DNA of 64,000 nt, from assembly GCA_000720375.1 (NCBI GenBank), contig JOAA01000022.1, forward strand, positions 1 through 64,000. Reading direction: 5' to 3'. Below, piece after piece: positions 35,539 through 47,042 of the stretch (position 1 is its first letter; each line of letters opens with the position of its first letter). Both the position numbers and the translations under genes were made by a program. The DNA is from Rhodococcus rhodnii (lineage in GTDB: Bacteria > Actinomycetota > Actinomycetes > Mycobacteriales > Pseudonocardiaceae). The notes beneath the pieces are model-generated. The model was given only the letters and a program-made list of their open reading frames with translations. It did no database searches and was not told the origin of the DNA.

Positions 35539-37079
35539 TGCGAGTCATGGCCCAGGTCGCGATGGTGATGAACCTCGACAAGTGCATCGGCTGCCACACC
35601 TGCTCGGTCACGTGCAAGCAGACGTGGACCAACCGGGAAGGTACCGAGTACGTGTGGTTCAACAACGTCGAGACCAAACCAGGGATCGGCTACCCGAAGC
35701 ACTACGAGGATCAGGAACGCTGGAAAGGCGGCTGGCAGCTGGACAAGCACGGCCGCCTCAAGCTGCGCTCAGGCAGCAGAGGTAAGCGCCTACTCGGCCT
35801 GTTCGCAAACCCCGACCTGCCCTCGATCGATGACTACTACGAACCGATCACCTACGACTACGACGCCCTGATCAACGCGCCGGCAGGCCCGCACACCCCG
35901 GTGATCCGGCCTAAGTCCGCGCTGACCGGCGAAGACACCGCGATCACGTGGGGCGCCAACTGGGAGGACGACCTCGGCGGCGCGGCTGAGCACGCGGGCG
36001 GTGATCCCAACCTGGCCGCGATGCCCCGGCACGCGGCGGACAAGGTGAAGTTCGAGTTCGAGCGCACGTTCATGTTCCACCTGCCCCGCATCTGCGAACA
36101 CTGCCTGAATCCCGCCTGTGTCTCGGCCTGTCCGTCGGGCGCGATGTACAAGCGCGAGGAGGACGGCATCGTCCTGGTGGACCAGAACCGCTGCCGCGGC
36201 TGGCGGATGTGCGTCACGGCGTGCCCGTACAAGAAGGTCTACGTCAACCACAAGACCGGCAAAGCCGAGAAGTGCACCTTCTGTTTCCCACGCATCGAGG
36301 CCGGCCAACCGACCGTGTGCGCGGAAACGTGCGTCGGACGGCTGCGCTACATCGGTCTGGTGCTCTACGACGCCGACGCTGTGACGGCTGCCGCGAGTGT
36401 GCCCGACCCGCAGGATCTGCTGGAGGCGCAGCGGTCGGTGTTCCTGGATCCGAGTGATGTTGCGGTGACGCGGGCCGCGCTCGACGCGGGAATCCCGCAG
36501 GACTGGATCGACGCGGCACGACGGTCACCCGTCTACGACCTGATCACACGCTACCGAGTCGCACTGCCATTACATCCGGAATACCGGACTGTGCCGATGG
36601 TCTGGTACATCCCGCCGCTGTCACCGGTGCTCGACGCAGTGTCTGAGGTGGACGGTGACAACTCGGATCCCGACGAGGTGTTCCATGCGATCAGGGAGCT
36701 GAGGATTCCGATGGAGTACCTCGCCAGCCTGTTCGCCGCGGGAGACACCGAGGTCGTGGCCGGCGTGTTGATGAAGCTGTCAGCGATGCGCGGGTACATG
36801 CGCGCCAGGACGCTGGACGGCGCGGTCGCGGATGACCTGCTTACCGCGACTGGGATGTCCGGTGTGGACATCGAGTCGCTGTACCGGCTGCTGGCGATCG
36901 CGAAGTACGACGAGCGGTATGTCATCCCAGCCGCGCACCGGGAGACTGCGGCGGAACTGGAGTCGTTGGGCACCGGTTGCAGTCTCGATGTCGACGGTGG
37001 ACCGGGGATGAGCGGCGACAACGGGAGAGTCCTGCTGCCCCTCTCGGTGATCCCTCATGGAGATGGGGACAAGCCATGA
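35538..37079 (+). CDS. narH: respiratory nitrate reductase, beta subunit
   Basis: 513 aa iron-sulfur electron-transfer subunit. Four cysteine groups are visible: CIGCHTCSVTC near the N-terminus, CEHCLNPACVSACPSG, CRGWRMCVTACPYKK (Trp in place of one Cys, as expected for the [3Fe-4S] cluster), and CTFCFPRIEAGQPTVCAETC. Passes electrons from NarI haem to NarG. Overlaps narJ by ATGA. Confidence 0.97.
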   Translation: MRVMAQVAMVMNLDKCIGCHTCSVTCKQTWTNREGTEYVWFNNVETKPGIGYPKHYEDQERWKGGWQLDKHGRLKLRSGSRGKRLLGLFANPDLPSIDDYYEPITYDYDALINAPAGPHTPVIRPKSALTGEDTAITWGANWEDDLGGAAEHAGGDPNLAAMPRHAADKVKFEFERTFMFHLPRICEHCLNPACVSACPSGAMYKREEDGIVLVDQNRCRGWRMCVTACPYKKVYVNHKTGKAEKCTFCFPRIEAGQPTVCAETCVGRLRYIGLVLYDADAVTAAASVPDPQDLLEAQRSVFLDPSDVAVTRAALDAGIPQDWIDAARRSPVYDLITRYRVALPLHPEYRTVPMVWYIPPLSPVLDAVSEVDGDNSDPDEVFHAIRELRIPMEYLASLFAAGDTEVVAGVLMKLSAMRGYMRARTLDGAVADDLLTATGMSGVDIESLYRLLAIAKYDERYVIPAAHRETAAELESLGTGCSLDVDGGPGMSGDNGRVLLPLSVIPHGDGDKP

Positions 37080-37702
37080 CTGAGCGTGCGAACGCCTTGC
37101 GGATCGTCTCGGTGGTGCTCCAGTATCCGGACGACGAGCTGTTGGCGCATCGACCGGTGATCGACGACGCGGTCCGTTCCCTGTCGGACGGACCTGTGCG
37201 CGACCACCTGGTGGAGTTCTTGCACTGGTTTGGTTCGGTGCCGGCGATCGATGTGCGCAGGCACTATGTCGAGACCTTCGACCTGCGCCGCCGTAGCAGC
37301 CTCTATCTCACCTACTACCTGCACGGCGACACCCGCCGCCGCGGCATGGCCCTGTTGCTGCTCAAGCAACGTTACCGGGCTGCCGGGCTGACACCGCCGG
37401 AGACCGAACTGCCGGACTTCCTCCCGATGGTGTGTGAGTTCGCAGCCGTCGAAGGAGCACGAGGCGAGGCGCCTCTCCGTCAGCACTGCCAAGGAGTGGA
37501 GCTGATCCGGACTGCCTTGCATGACAGTGGGTCGCGCTATGCGCATGTGCTGGAGGCACTCATCACGTTGTTCCCGCCGCTGTCCGATGAGGACCGTGCA
37601 GCCGTCACGGAGCTGATGGCCGAAGGGCCACCTGCCGAGGACGTCGGTCTGGCGCCGTTCGCGCCGCCGCAATACATGACCGGAATGGAGATCAGGGCAT
37701 GA
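37076..37702 (+). CDS. narJ: nitrate reductase assembly chaperone
   Basis: 208 aa helical protein beginning MTERANALRIVSVVLQYPDD, with HYVETFDLRRRSSLYLTYYL, characteristic of NarJ/NarW chaperones that insert the Mo cofactor and attach NarGH to NarI. ATG 37076 overlaps the narH stop; its own stop overlaps narI. Confidence 0.94.
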   Translation: MTERANALRIVSVVLQYPDDELLAHRPVIDDAVRSLSDGPVRDHLVEFLHWFGSVPAIDVRRHYVETFDLRRRSSLYLTYYLHGDTRRRGMALLLLKQRYRAAGLTPPETELPDFLPMVCEFAAVEGARGEAPLRQHCQGVELIRTALHDSGSRYAHVLEALITLFPPLSDEDRAAVTELMAEGPPAEDVGLAPFAPPQYMTGMEIRA

Positions 37703-38484
37703 CCGCCGATATCGCCCTCTGGGTCGTCCTGCCGTACATCGCCCTGACCATCTTCGTCGTCGGCCACGTCTGGCGGTGGCGAGCAGACCAGTTCGGGTGG
37801 ACCACACGCACGACTCAGATTCTGGAGAACCGATGGCTGCGCCTCGGCTCGCCGCTGTTCCACCTGGGCGCCCTAGCCGCGATCGGCGGCCACATCATGG
37901 GATTGCTCATCCCCAAGGCCTGGTTCGAAGCAGTCAGGATATCCGACCACCTCTACCACATCATCGCCGTGGGAGCCGGCACAGTCGCGGGACTGATGGT
38001 CATGGTCGGCATGGGTTTGCTCATCGCGCGCCGCGTGGTCAACGGTCGAGTCCGCCGAACCACAACCCGCATGGACAAGGTGATGTACCTCGTCTTCGCT
38101 GTGGTCGTCATCCTCGGCATGGCGGAAACCGTTGGTGTCAACCTGTTCGGTGCGGGATACGACTACCGGGACACGGTCGCGGTCTGGTTCCGTGGCATCT
38201 TCTACCTCCAGCCAGACAGCACCCTGATGGCCGGCGCGCCACTTGTATATCAGCTGCACGCGTCGAGCGCCTGGGTGTTCATTGCGCTCTGGCCGTTCAC
38301 GCGGCTGGTGCACGTGTGGTCCGCCCCGATTGCCTACTTGTGGCGACCGTACGTCGTGTACCGGCGCCGGGTCGACACAGGCCAGCCGGGCACGGTGACG
38401 AGGACTTTCCGCCGTGCTGGCCGGGCCGTTGGGCCCGTGCCCACTCACCCCGCTTGGCAGACGCTTAGGCTGCGACGGAAGTGA
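37699..38484 (+). CDS. narI: nitrate reductase, cytochrome b (gamma) subunit
   Basis: 261 aa, five membrane helices. Oxidises quinol and passes electrons through two b haems to NarH. The late region [22 protein letters not shown] carries haem-ligand histidines. The C-terminal coding region also contains a DevR box (38423-38436) placed for the following sigma gene. Confidence 0.95.
   Translation: MTADIALWVVLPYIALTIFVVGHVWRWRADQFGWTTRTTQILENRWLRLGSPLFHLGALAAIGGHIMGLLIPKAWFEAVRISDHLYHIIAVGAGTVAGLMVMVGMGLLIARRVVNGRVRRTTTRMDKVMYLVFAVVVILGMAETVGVNLFGAGYDYRDTVAVWFRGIFYLQPDSTLMAGAPLVYQLHASSAWVFIALWPFTRLVHVWSAPIAYLWRPYVVYRRRVDTGQPGTVTRTFRRAGRAVGPVPTHPAWQTLRLRRK
38423..38436. promoter_or_regulatory. 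DevR/DosR-type box inside narI, upstream of the sigma gene
   Basis: GGGCCGTTGGGCCC with perfect 5-bp arms, in the last codons of narI and 58 bp before the sigma-factor ATG, the usual distance for these boxes. This suggests a separate promoter within the nar operon. Confidence 0.7.
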
Positions 38485-38494
38485 GGTGGCGGCG

Positions 38495-39406
38495 ATGGTC
38501 AGCGTCAAGCCCCTGGCCGACAGGGAGGAAGATCCTGTTCGGAATTACCTGACCCGGATCGCGGCAGTGCCACTGTTGACCGCGGCGGAGGAGATCGAGC
38601 TGGCGAAGCAGGTCGAGGCGGGCGTGTTCGCCGCCGAACTGCTGCACAGTGCGAACGACCTGCCCGGTACCCGCGCCGAGTTGGCGACGATCGTCCAGGA
38701 GGGTGAGAGCGCGCGGATCCGGATGATCGAGGCCAACCTGCGGTTGGTCGTCGCGGCGGCCCGGGCGTGGATCGGACCACGACTGCCGCTGCTCGATCTG
38801 ATCCAAGAAGGCAACCTCGGGTTGATCCACGCGGTGGAGAAGTTCGACTACAAGAGGGGATTCCGGTTCTCCACGTACGCGATGTGGTGGATCAAGCAAA
38901 CAATTCGGCGCGGTATCGCCAGTCAGGGGCGTGCCATCAGACTGCCCTCGCACGCCGAGGAGACACTCGCAATGCTCGACCGGGCGGTGCGAACACGGGA
39001 CGGGCAAGCACTGACCGTCGCCGAACTGGCCGACATCACCGGAGTACCGGTCCGCCGAGTCACTAAGTTGTTGCGGTGCCGGGACGACACAGTCAGTCTC
39101 GACATCCCGATCGGTGACGGCAGCGGCAACACGCTCGGCGACTTCGTGGAGGACGGTGCGGCCGGCGCCGCGTTCGAGGACATCGAACACCGCGAGTTCA
39201 ACGCCGATCTGCGGGCACGGGTCGACGCGCTGCCACAACACGAAGCCGCCGCGATCCGGATGCGATTCGGTCTGCACGATGGCGACCCGTGGACGCTGCG
39301 GCGGATCGGTGACCGGCTCGGCGTCAGCCAGGAGAGCGCGCGCCAGGTCGTTCGCAGGGCTGTCGCCCGGTTGCGCCGATCCTGGGAAGTCGAAAGCGCG
39401 GCTTAG
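38495..39406 (+). CDS. group 2 sigma-70 family sigma factor
   Basis: 303 aa. Region 1.2 ([16 protein letters not shown]), region 2 with the core-binding and -10 segments ([47 protein letters not shown]), region 3 and region 4 ([21 protein letters not shown]). There is no long N-terminal region 1.1, so it is a non-essential, stationary or stress sigma (SigB/HrdA type). ATG 38495 follows GAGGTGGCGG. It lies 10 bp after narI and has its own DevR box, so hypoxia may redirect RNA polymerase through it. Confidence 0.92.
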   Translation: MVSVKPLADREEDPVRNYLTRIAAVPLLTAAEEIELAKQVEAGVFAAELLHSANDLPGTRAELATIVQEGESARIRMIEANLRLVVAAARAWIGPRLPLLDLIQEGNLGLIHAVEKFDYKRGFRFSTYAMWWIKQTIRRGIASQGRAIRLPSHAEETLAMLDRAVRTRDGQALTVAELADITGVPVRRVTKLLRCRDDTVSLDIPIGDGSGNTLGDFVEDGAAGAAFEDIEHREFNADLRARVDALPQHEAAAIRMRFGLHDGDPWTLRRIGDRLGVSQESARQVVRRAVARLRRSWEVESAA

Positions 39407-39415
39407 CGGAGTCCA

Positions 39416-39429
39416 GGTCGAAAGGCCCC
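39416..39429. promoter_or_regulatory. DevR/DosR-type box upstream of the V/A-ATPase operon
   Basis: GGTCGAAAGGCCCC, ten bases after the sigma gene and about 95 bp before the Rv1733c-like gene. A weak partner half-site (GAACGCCCCT) follows 23-27 bp later. Confidence 0.75.
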
Positions 39430-39523
39430 ACGTGGTGCGCTGAACGCCCCTGGTCGCAACGATTCGCGGTCCCGACGATGGGCACAAACGCACGGCGCGT
39501 TCGCCTCGGAGAGGAGGACCGTG

Positions 39524-40123
39524 ATGTGGACCTACCGCATAGCCATGCTGCTGCGCCGCTTCAGCTTCGGCCGCAATCCGTTGCGCCGACGATCGGACCG
39601 GATCGAGTCCAGCGTGCTAACCGGGATGGTCGCGCTGTTGATCGCAGTCGTCCCGATTGCCATCCAGCTGAACGAGGACTCCTACCAGTCGGGCCTGCGT
39701 GCCGCCGAACATCGTACGACTACGTTGGTGCAAACCACCGCGATCCTGCAAGAGGACGCGCCACCACTGGATGGGCCAGCCGTACGTGGCCCTGTGCAGA
39801 AACCGAAGGTGCGGGCGGTGTGGACAGCTGCCGACGGCACAGCACGTGAAGGGCTGCTGGAGGTGCGATCCGGCACACCTGCGGGCATGCGGATTCCGGT
39901 GTGGACCGACCGATTCGGCGCGTTGACCTCCGCACCAATGACGCCTTTGGACGTTCGCTCGCACGCGGTGGTCGCTGCCGCGGCACTGGTGTCGGCCTGG
40001 GTGCTGGTGCTGATGATCGTCTTCTACGTGGTGCGCAAAGTGCTCGATCACTACCGGTTACGTGCATGGGAGGACGAGTGGGGGCAGGTCGAGCCCAAGT
40101 GGCGTCGGCCGACGCGCTGGTGA
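39524..40123 (+). CDS. Rv1733c-like two-helix membrane protein
   Basis: About 199 aa. N-terminal FGRNPLRRRSDRIE followed by a membrane helix (about 34-52), an outside domain of about 85 residues with VRAVWTAADGTAREG and IPVWTDRFGALTSAP, a second helix (about 148-168) and a charged cytoplasmic tail. This order and the RNPLxRxxDR start match Rv1733c, a DosR-regulon membrane protein of unknown function. GTG 39521 or ATG 39524 can start it; AGGAGG suits the ATG. First gene after the DevR box and 19 bp before the ATPase operon. Confidence 0.85.
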   Translation: MWTYRIAMLLRRFSFGRNPLRRRSDRIESSVLTGMVALLIAVVPIAIQLNEDSYQSGLRAAEHRTTTLVQTTAILQEDAPPLDGPAVRGPVQKPKVRAVWTAADGTAREGLLEVRSGTPAGMRIPVWTDRFGALTSAPMTPLDVRSHAVVAAAALVSAWVLVLMIVFYVVRKVLDHYRLRAWEDEWGQVEPKWRRPTRW

Positions 40124-40142
40124 CGGGAATGGAGGACTTGTG

Positions 40143-40586
40143 ATGGCCCGGCTGCGAGATGTGCTCGACCGGTTCCGGCCGACCGGCACTCCTGGTGCGC
40201 CCGCGGTCGGTGGCGTGCCTGCGGACCGTGCCGCGGACCAGGCCGCCGAATTGGCCGGGGTCTTCGAGATTCTCCGCGATGATGAGGTTCGGGCATGCGA
40301 GATCCGCGATCAGGCGGCGCATACGGCTGAGCAACGGCGTGCTGATGGTGTTGCCCGAGCTGCGGCGATTGTTGAGCAAGCACGCCGCGACGGCGTGGCA
40401 CTGAGAGCCCGGATCGTGACAGAAGCACGGGCACAGGCAGCCAGCGAACAGGAGCAGGCGCAAGAGGAAGCCGCGCGCGAGGCTGCGGAGCTCCGACAGC
40501 GTGCTGAGGCAGTCATGCCTGAGTATGTGGCACGGGTGCGCGCCGAGCTGGACGTGATCCTGCGCGAGTTGGGCGAGTCGGCATGA
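40143..40586 (+). CDS. V/A-type ATPase peripheral-stalk subunit G
   Basis: 147 aa, almost entirely an Ala/Glu/Arg/Gln-rich coiled coil (about 45-140), as in NtpF/AhaH-type stalk subunits that pair with subunit E. GGAGG precedes ATG 40143. Family cannot be fixed from motif alone; position at the head of the ATPase cluster and the coiled coil support it. Overlaps the next gene by ATGA. Confidence 0.75.
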   Translation: MARLRDVLDRFRPTGTPGAPAVGGVPADRAADQAAELAGVFEILRDDEVRACEIRDQAAHTAEQRRADGVARAAAIVEQARRDGVALRARIVTEARAQAASEQEQAQEEAAREAAELRQRAEAVMPEYVARVRAELDVILRELGESA

Positions 40587-41471
40587 GCATCGGATGGGTG
40601 GCGGGAAGCGTACGGGCAGAGGCTCTGGTCAATCGCCGTCTGGGCACTTCCATGGCACGGGAATTGGCAGGTTTGCCTTCACTGGTGGAGGCGCTGGATG
40701 TGCTCGCCGATTCGTCGTACGGGCACGACGTCCGGCCGGAACACACTTTGGTGCAAGCGGAACGTGCGATCGGCGCCACGCTGTTGTGGCACATGCGGGT
40801 GCTGGCCGGTTGGCAGCCGCGTCCACGGGGCGAGATGGTACGGATCCTCGCCGGTGGGTTTGAGATTTCCAATGTGGATGATCTTTTGGCCACAACCGGT
40901 GCCGCCCCGTACCGCCTCGGCACATTGGCGACGGCATGGCCCTTTCTGGCGAAAGCGACTTCTTTGACGCAGATCCGTGACGTGCTCGCCGCGTCGGCGT
41001 GGGGTGACCCAGGAATGGCGACTCCCGTGGCGATCGGCTTGGCGATGCGGCTGGCATGGGCAGATCGCGTGATCGCAGGGGTTCCTGATGCGCGGCGGTG
41101 GGCCGCGGGCGCGGCGGCGTTGCTCGTGGCAAAGGAGAAGTTCGTGCACGAACATGTCCTGGACTCGCGGCGCGCCGCCGCATTGCTCGGGCAGGAGGCA
41201 GTTTTCGCGGACTCGCTGGATGACTATCGAACCGCGCTGCCGGACGAAGGTCGTTGGGCGCTGGCTGACATAGCCGAACCACGGCAGCTGTGGCGCGGGG
41301 AAGCCGCCTGGTGGACCACGGTGGAGCAGCGCGGGTTCGACCTGATGCAGCGGGCCCGGTTCGACAGCCGTGCCTTGGTCGGTGCGCTGGCTGTGCTGGC
41401 TGTGGACGCGTGGCGGGTCCGTGCGGCTCTGCAGATGGCGGCCCGGGGCGGGGGACCACTGGAGGTGTTCG

Positions 41472-41485
<14 letters not shown>
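40583..41485 (+). CDS. ntpC: V/A-type ATPase subunit C (d, central socket)
   Basis: 300 aa helical protein without membrane segments, in the place of the funnel-like subunit C/d that links the rotor stalk to the K ring. Similarity is low and the call rests on length, helical content (repeats such as ADSSYGHDV and RFDSRALVGALAVLAVDAWRV's N-terminal part) and operon position. Overlaps both neighbours. Confidence 0.75.
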
Positions 41486-43237
<1,752 letters not shown>

Positions 43238-43240
43238 GTC

Positions 43241-43462
43241 ATGGGCAGTTTGGTCGCCATCGGTGAATCGGTACGGGTGCGAGGATTCGGGCTCGCAGGC
43301 GTGATCGTCATGGCCGCTGAGGACCCCGCGGCAGTGCGGGAAGCCTGGCGTGCTGTGCCTGATGACGCCGAGGTGGTGATCCTGACACCGGCTGCCGCGG
43401 CGGCGTTGGCGGATCGGCCGGAGACCCCGCTGACAGCCGTATTGCCGGGAGGTGCGCCGTGA
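43241..43462 (+). CDS. V/A-type ATPase subunit F
   Basis: 73 aa, shorter than the usual 95-110. MGSLVAIGESVRVRGFGLAG fits the Rossmann-like start of subunit F (GxxxxVxGFxLAG), with AEVVILTPAAAAAL as the next strand and helix. Rotor-stalk subunit. Stop overlaps the GTG start of subunit E. Confidence 0.8.
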   Translation: MGSLVAIGESVRVRGFGLAGVIVMAAEDPAAVREAWRAVPDDAEVVILTPAAAAALADRPETPLTAVLPGGAP

Positions 43463-43971
43463 ACTCAGTTGCCGAGGCGCTGCTGCCGGTGCGGACCGCC
43501 TTGATCAGCAAGGCCGAACGCGACGCCGATCGAGTCGTGGCCGAGGCCGCGGACAGCGTGGCACACATCGAGGACGCGGCTCAGGCCGAGGCGAAGGAGA
43601 TACTCGACGAAGCACGCGCCCGAGGAGAAGCCGATGCGCGGATCCTGCTGGCTGATGAGCGAGCTGCGGCACGGCGCGTCGCACGGTCGATGGAGCTACG
43701 AACACAACGGCAGATCTACGAGCAGCTACGCCAGCAGGTGTGTGAATCCTTGCAGGATCTACGGTCCGCCGATGACTATCCAGCGCTTCATGCGGCGGTG
43801 ACAACGCACGCATTGATGCTGCTTGGTCCAGCGACTGTCGTGCGTGACGCACCGAGCGGTGGGATTGTCGCGCGAGCACCGGGACGGTACCTGGACTACA
43901 GCTTCGCCGCCCTGGCAGACCAGGCATTGGACAGAGTCGCGGCGAGCCTGGAGGAGCTGTGGACACCGTGA
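43459..43971 (+). CDS. ntpE: V/A-type ATPase peripheral-stalk subunit E
   Basis: 170 aa: N-terminal coiled coil (about 15-95) rich in Ala, Glu and Arg (KAERDADRVVAEAAD), then a mixed alpha/beta C-terminal domain, as in subunit E, which binds the A3B3 head. GTG start within the subunit F stop (GTGA). Confidence 0.82.
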   Translation: MNSVAEALLPVRTALISKAERDADRVVAEAADSVAHIEDAAQAEAKEILDEARARGEADARILLADERAAARRVARSMELRTQRQIYEQLRQQVCESLQDLRSADDYPALHAAVTTHALMLLGPATVVRDAPSGGIVARAPGRYLDYSFAALADQALDRVAASLEELWTP

Positions 43972-45680
43972 CTGGACGCATCACCCGCGTGGCCGGGCCG
44001 CTCGTGCAGGCGAGGGACGCCGGAGACGTCGCGATGTTCGACCTCGTCCACCTGGGCCCGGGCAACCTGCCTGCGGAGATCGTCGCGGTCCAGGACGGCG
44101 TGCTGACCATGCAAGCCTACGAGTACACCGGTGGGCGGGCGCCGGGTGAAAGTGTGCGACCGGCCGGGCACCCGCTCTCGGCGCGGCTGGGGCCGCACCT
44201 GCTCGGTGGCGTGTTCGACGGCCTGCTGCGGCCGTTGAGCGGCGTTCCCGCCCGGCTCGTGCCTGGCCAGGCAACTCAGACTGACACCACACTGCGGTCG
44301 TTCAAGCCCAGTGTCCACAATGGCGCCGAGGTGAATGAGGGGGAGGTCGTCGGCGTCGTCGAGACGGGCGGGCTCGACTACCGGATCCTGGTGCCGCCCG
44401 GAGTGACCGGCCGGATCGAGTGGCTGGCCGAACCCGGACCGCAGTCCGCTGATCAGGTGTTGGCGCGCGTTGGTGACACCGAGATCACCATGACGACCAC
44501 CTGGCCGATTCGTCAGCCCAAGCCGCATCGCGAGCGCGTGACGAACGTGCAGCCGCTGCGTACCGGCCAACGCGTTCTGGATCTGTTGTTCCCCATTGCC
44601 CGTGGTGGGACGGCGGCTGTTCCCGGTGGGTTCGGCACGGGCAAGACCGTGCTGCTCCAACAGCTTGCGAAGTGGTGCGATGCCGACGTGATCGTGTACG
44701 TGGGCTGCGGCGAACGCGGCAACGAGATGGCTGAGGTGGTCGCCGAGTTGTTCGAGCTGGCCGACCCGCGGCGGCCCGGCGCACTGCTCGCGGACCGCTC
44801 GGTGATCATCGCCAACACGTCGAACATGCCGATGATGGCCCGCGAGGCGAGCATCTACACCGGAGTGACGGTCGCCGAGCACTTCCGTGACATGGGCTAC
44901 GACGCGATCGTGATCGCCGATTCCACCTCACGGTGGGCGGAGGCGTTGCGGGAGTTCGCGTCCCGTACGGGCGCCCTGCCTGCGGAGGAGGGGTATCCGG
45001 CGAACATGGGGTCCGCGCTCGCTGCGTTCTACGAGCGCGCGGGAACGGTCCGGACGCTTGGCGGCGACCTGGGTTCGGTGACTGTCGTGGGTGCGGTTTC
45101 CCCGCCTGGGGGCGATATGACCGAGCCGGTGACCGCGTTGACTGAACGGTTCGTGCGATGCCGGTGGACGCTGGACCGCGATCTGGCCTACGCCAGACAC
45201 TATCCGGCCGTCGCCTGGGCCGGGTCGTACTCGTTGGACGCTGATGCTGTGGGGTCGTACCACGCCGCCAACGGTGACCCCGAGTGGTCGTCACGCCGCG
45301 CGAAGGTCAGCGGCCTGCTTGCTGAGGCAGCTCGGCTGGCCGACCTGGCCGAGTTGATCGGAGTCAGCGCGCTACCGGGACACGAACGGATGGTCGTTCT
45401 GGCCGGGCGGCTGATCAGGGAAGGCGTCCTCCAGCAGAGCGCACTGTCCACAACGGATGCATCATGTAGTGACGAGAAGGCCGCCGCGTTGGTGGACTGT
45501 GTGCTGGCGGTCGTTGACGCGTGCCAACGGTCGGTCGCGGCGGGAACGCCCGCGGAGAGGGCGGAGGAGTTGGACTTCAGCCCGGTGCTGCGGGCCAGGG
45601 AGGAGACCGGACCGGACGATGTCGTGGGCGTGTCGCAACGCCGGGACGTCGTGCTGGCCAGGCTGCGGGAGTTGTCATGA
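43968..45680 (+). CDS. ntpA: V/A-type ATPase catalytic subunit A
   Basis: 570 aa (GTG 43968, overlapping the E stop; GTG 43959 is an alternative). Begins VTGRITRVAGPLV. Has the non-homologous insert typical of A subunits (about 115-185), Walker A GGFGTGKTVLLQQL, and the catalytic Glu loop GCGERGNEM. Further on are NTSNMPMMAREASIYTGVT and DSTSRWAEALREF. These are A-subunit, not F1-beta, signatures. Hydrolyses or makes ATP at the head of the rotary complex. Confidence 0.96.
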   Translation: MTGRITRVAGPLVQARDAGDVAMFDLVHLGPGNLPAEIVAVQDGVLTMQAYEYTGGRAPGESVRPAGHPLSARLGPHLLGGVFDGLLRPLSGVPARLVPGQATQTDTTLRSFKPSVHNGAEVNEGEVVGVVETGGLDYRILVPPGVTGRIEWLAEPGPQSADQVLARVGDTEITMTTTWPIRQPKPHRERVTNVQPLRTGQRVLDLLFPIARGGTAAVPGGFGTGKTVLLQQLAKWCDADVIVYVGCGERGNEMAEVVAELFELADPRRPGALLADRSVIIANTSNMPMMAREASIYTGVTVAEHFRDMGYDAIVIADSTSRWAEALREFASRTGALPAEEGYPANMGSALAAFYERAGTVRTLGGDLGSVTVVGAVSPPGGDMTEPVTALTERFVRCRWTLDRDLAYARHYPAVAWAGSYSLDADAVGSYHAANGDPEWSSRRAKVSGLLAEAARLADLAELIGVSALPGHERMVVLAGRLIREGVLQQSALSTTDASCSDEKAAALVDCVLAVVDACQRSVAAGTPAERAEELDFSPVLRAREETGPDDVVGVSQRRDVVLARLRELS

Positions 45681-47041
45681 TCGAGTACACGTCAGTCCGT
45701 GAGCTGCGTAACCCGTTGGTGGTCGTCGGAGGTGTGGAAGGAGTCGGCTGGGACGAGTTCGTCCTGGTCCGGCTGGAAACCGGCGAGCTACGGCACGGCT
45801 TGGTCCTGGAAGTGGACGAGAAACTGGCGGTCGTGCAAGTGCTTGAGGGCACGAGCGGCATGAACGAGGCCAGCACTCGCGTGGCCTTCACCGGACGGCC
45901 GTTGGCGATTCCCGTGGGGCTGGGCTGGCTCGGCCGGGTGTGCAACGGCCGCGGTGAACCCGCTGACGGCGGTCCGCCGGTCTTCGGCCCGGTGACCGCG
46001 CCGGTGTCCGGCCACCCCCTGAACCCGATGTGGCGGCAGCCGCCCGCCGAACCGGTGCTGACCGGCGTTTCCGCCGTCGACGCGCTGACCACGTTGGTGC
46101 GTGGGCAGAAGCTGCCCATCTTCTCGGTCGCCGGTCTGCCCCACCTGGAGCTGGCCACGCAGATCGCGGCGCAGGCGACCGCAGGCGGAGACCCGTTCTC
46201 GGTGGTCTTCGCTGGAATGGGCCTGACGCACCCCGATGCGGCCTTCGTCCGTGACGCGCTAGAGGAGCGTTCCTCGGCTCGTGAGCTCGCGATGCTGCTG
46301 AACACCGCGGACGATCCCGTGATCGAACGCATCCTCACGCCACGGCTGGCGCTGACCATCGCCGAAGACCTCGCCTTCACCCACGGCCGGCATGTGTTGG
46401 TCGTGATGACCGACATGACCAGCTACGCCGAGGCACTGCGCGAGATTTCCGCCGCACGCAACGAGATCCCGGCTCGGCGGGCGTATCCGGGCTACCTGTA
46501 CAGCGACCTGGCGACGCTGTACGAGCGGTGCGGCCGGATCCGCGGCAACCCGGGCTCGGTGACCATCGTGCCGGTGCTCACCATGCCCGCAGGGGACATC
46601 ACGCATCCCGTGCCCGACTTGACGGGCTACATCACCGAGGGACAGGTCGTGTTGTCGCCCGAGGTGCACGCCCGCGGTGTCTACCCGCCCATCGAGCCGC
46701 TGTCCTCGTTGTCCCGGTTGATGCGCAAAGGTGCCGGTCCGGGAAGGACTCGTGCGGACCACCTCGACCTGGCGGCCCAGCTGCTGGCCGCGCTCGCCAG
46801 GGCGCGGCAGGTCGGTGAACTCGCCGACCTGGTCGGCATCGCCGCACTGAGCCCCACCGACCGCCGCTATCTCGAGTTCGCGGAGGCGTTCGAGCGTCAG
46901 CTGGTCGACCAGCGGCGGGACGAGACCCGTGCACTCGACGACACGTTGGAACGCGCATGGCGGGCGGCTCTGGTCTTGCCGGAGCGCGAGCTGGTGATGC
47001 TGCCGTCGGCGTTGCTGCGCGAACACCTCAAGGTGAGTTGA
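45677..47041 (+). CDS. ntpB: V/A-type ATPase regulatory subunit B
   Basis: 454 aa from ATG 45677 (ATGA overlap with A). EYTSVRELRNPLVVVGGVEG, the non-catalytic nucleotide region GQKLPIFSVAGLPH (no P-loop), the arginine-finger region, and MTDMTSYAEALREIS with YPGYLYSDLATLYER are all typical of B subunits. Confidence 0.96.
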   Translation: MIEYTSVRELRNPLVVVGGVEGVGWDEFVLVRLETGELRHGLVLEVDEKLAVVQVLEGTSGMNEASTRVAFTGRPLAIPVGLGWLGRVCNGRGEPADGGPPVFGPVTAPVSGHPLNPMWRQPPAEPVLTGVSAVDALTTLVRGQKLPIFSVAGLPHLELATQIAAQATAGGDPFSVVFAGMGLTHPDAAFVRDALEERSSARELAMLLNTADDPVIERILTPRLALTIAEDLAFTHGRHVLVVMTDMTSYAEALREISAARNEIPARRAYPGYLYSDLATLYERCGRIRGNPGSVTIVPVLTMPAGDITHPVPDLTGYITEGQVVLSPEVHARGVYPPIEPLSSLSRLMRKGAGPGRTRADHLDLAAQLLAALARARQVGELADLVGIAALSPTDRRYLEFAEAFERQLVDQRRDETRALDDTLERAWRAALVLPERELVMLPSALLREHLKVS

Positions 47042-47042
47042 G

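Noticed and set aside
40813..41459. Minus-strand frames opposite the ATPase subunit genes
   Set aside because: Arg/Pro-rich antisense frames without start signals; they are shadows of subunits C and I.
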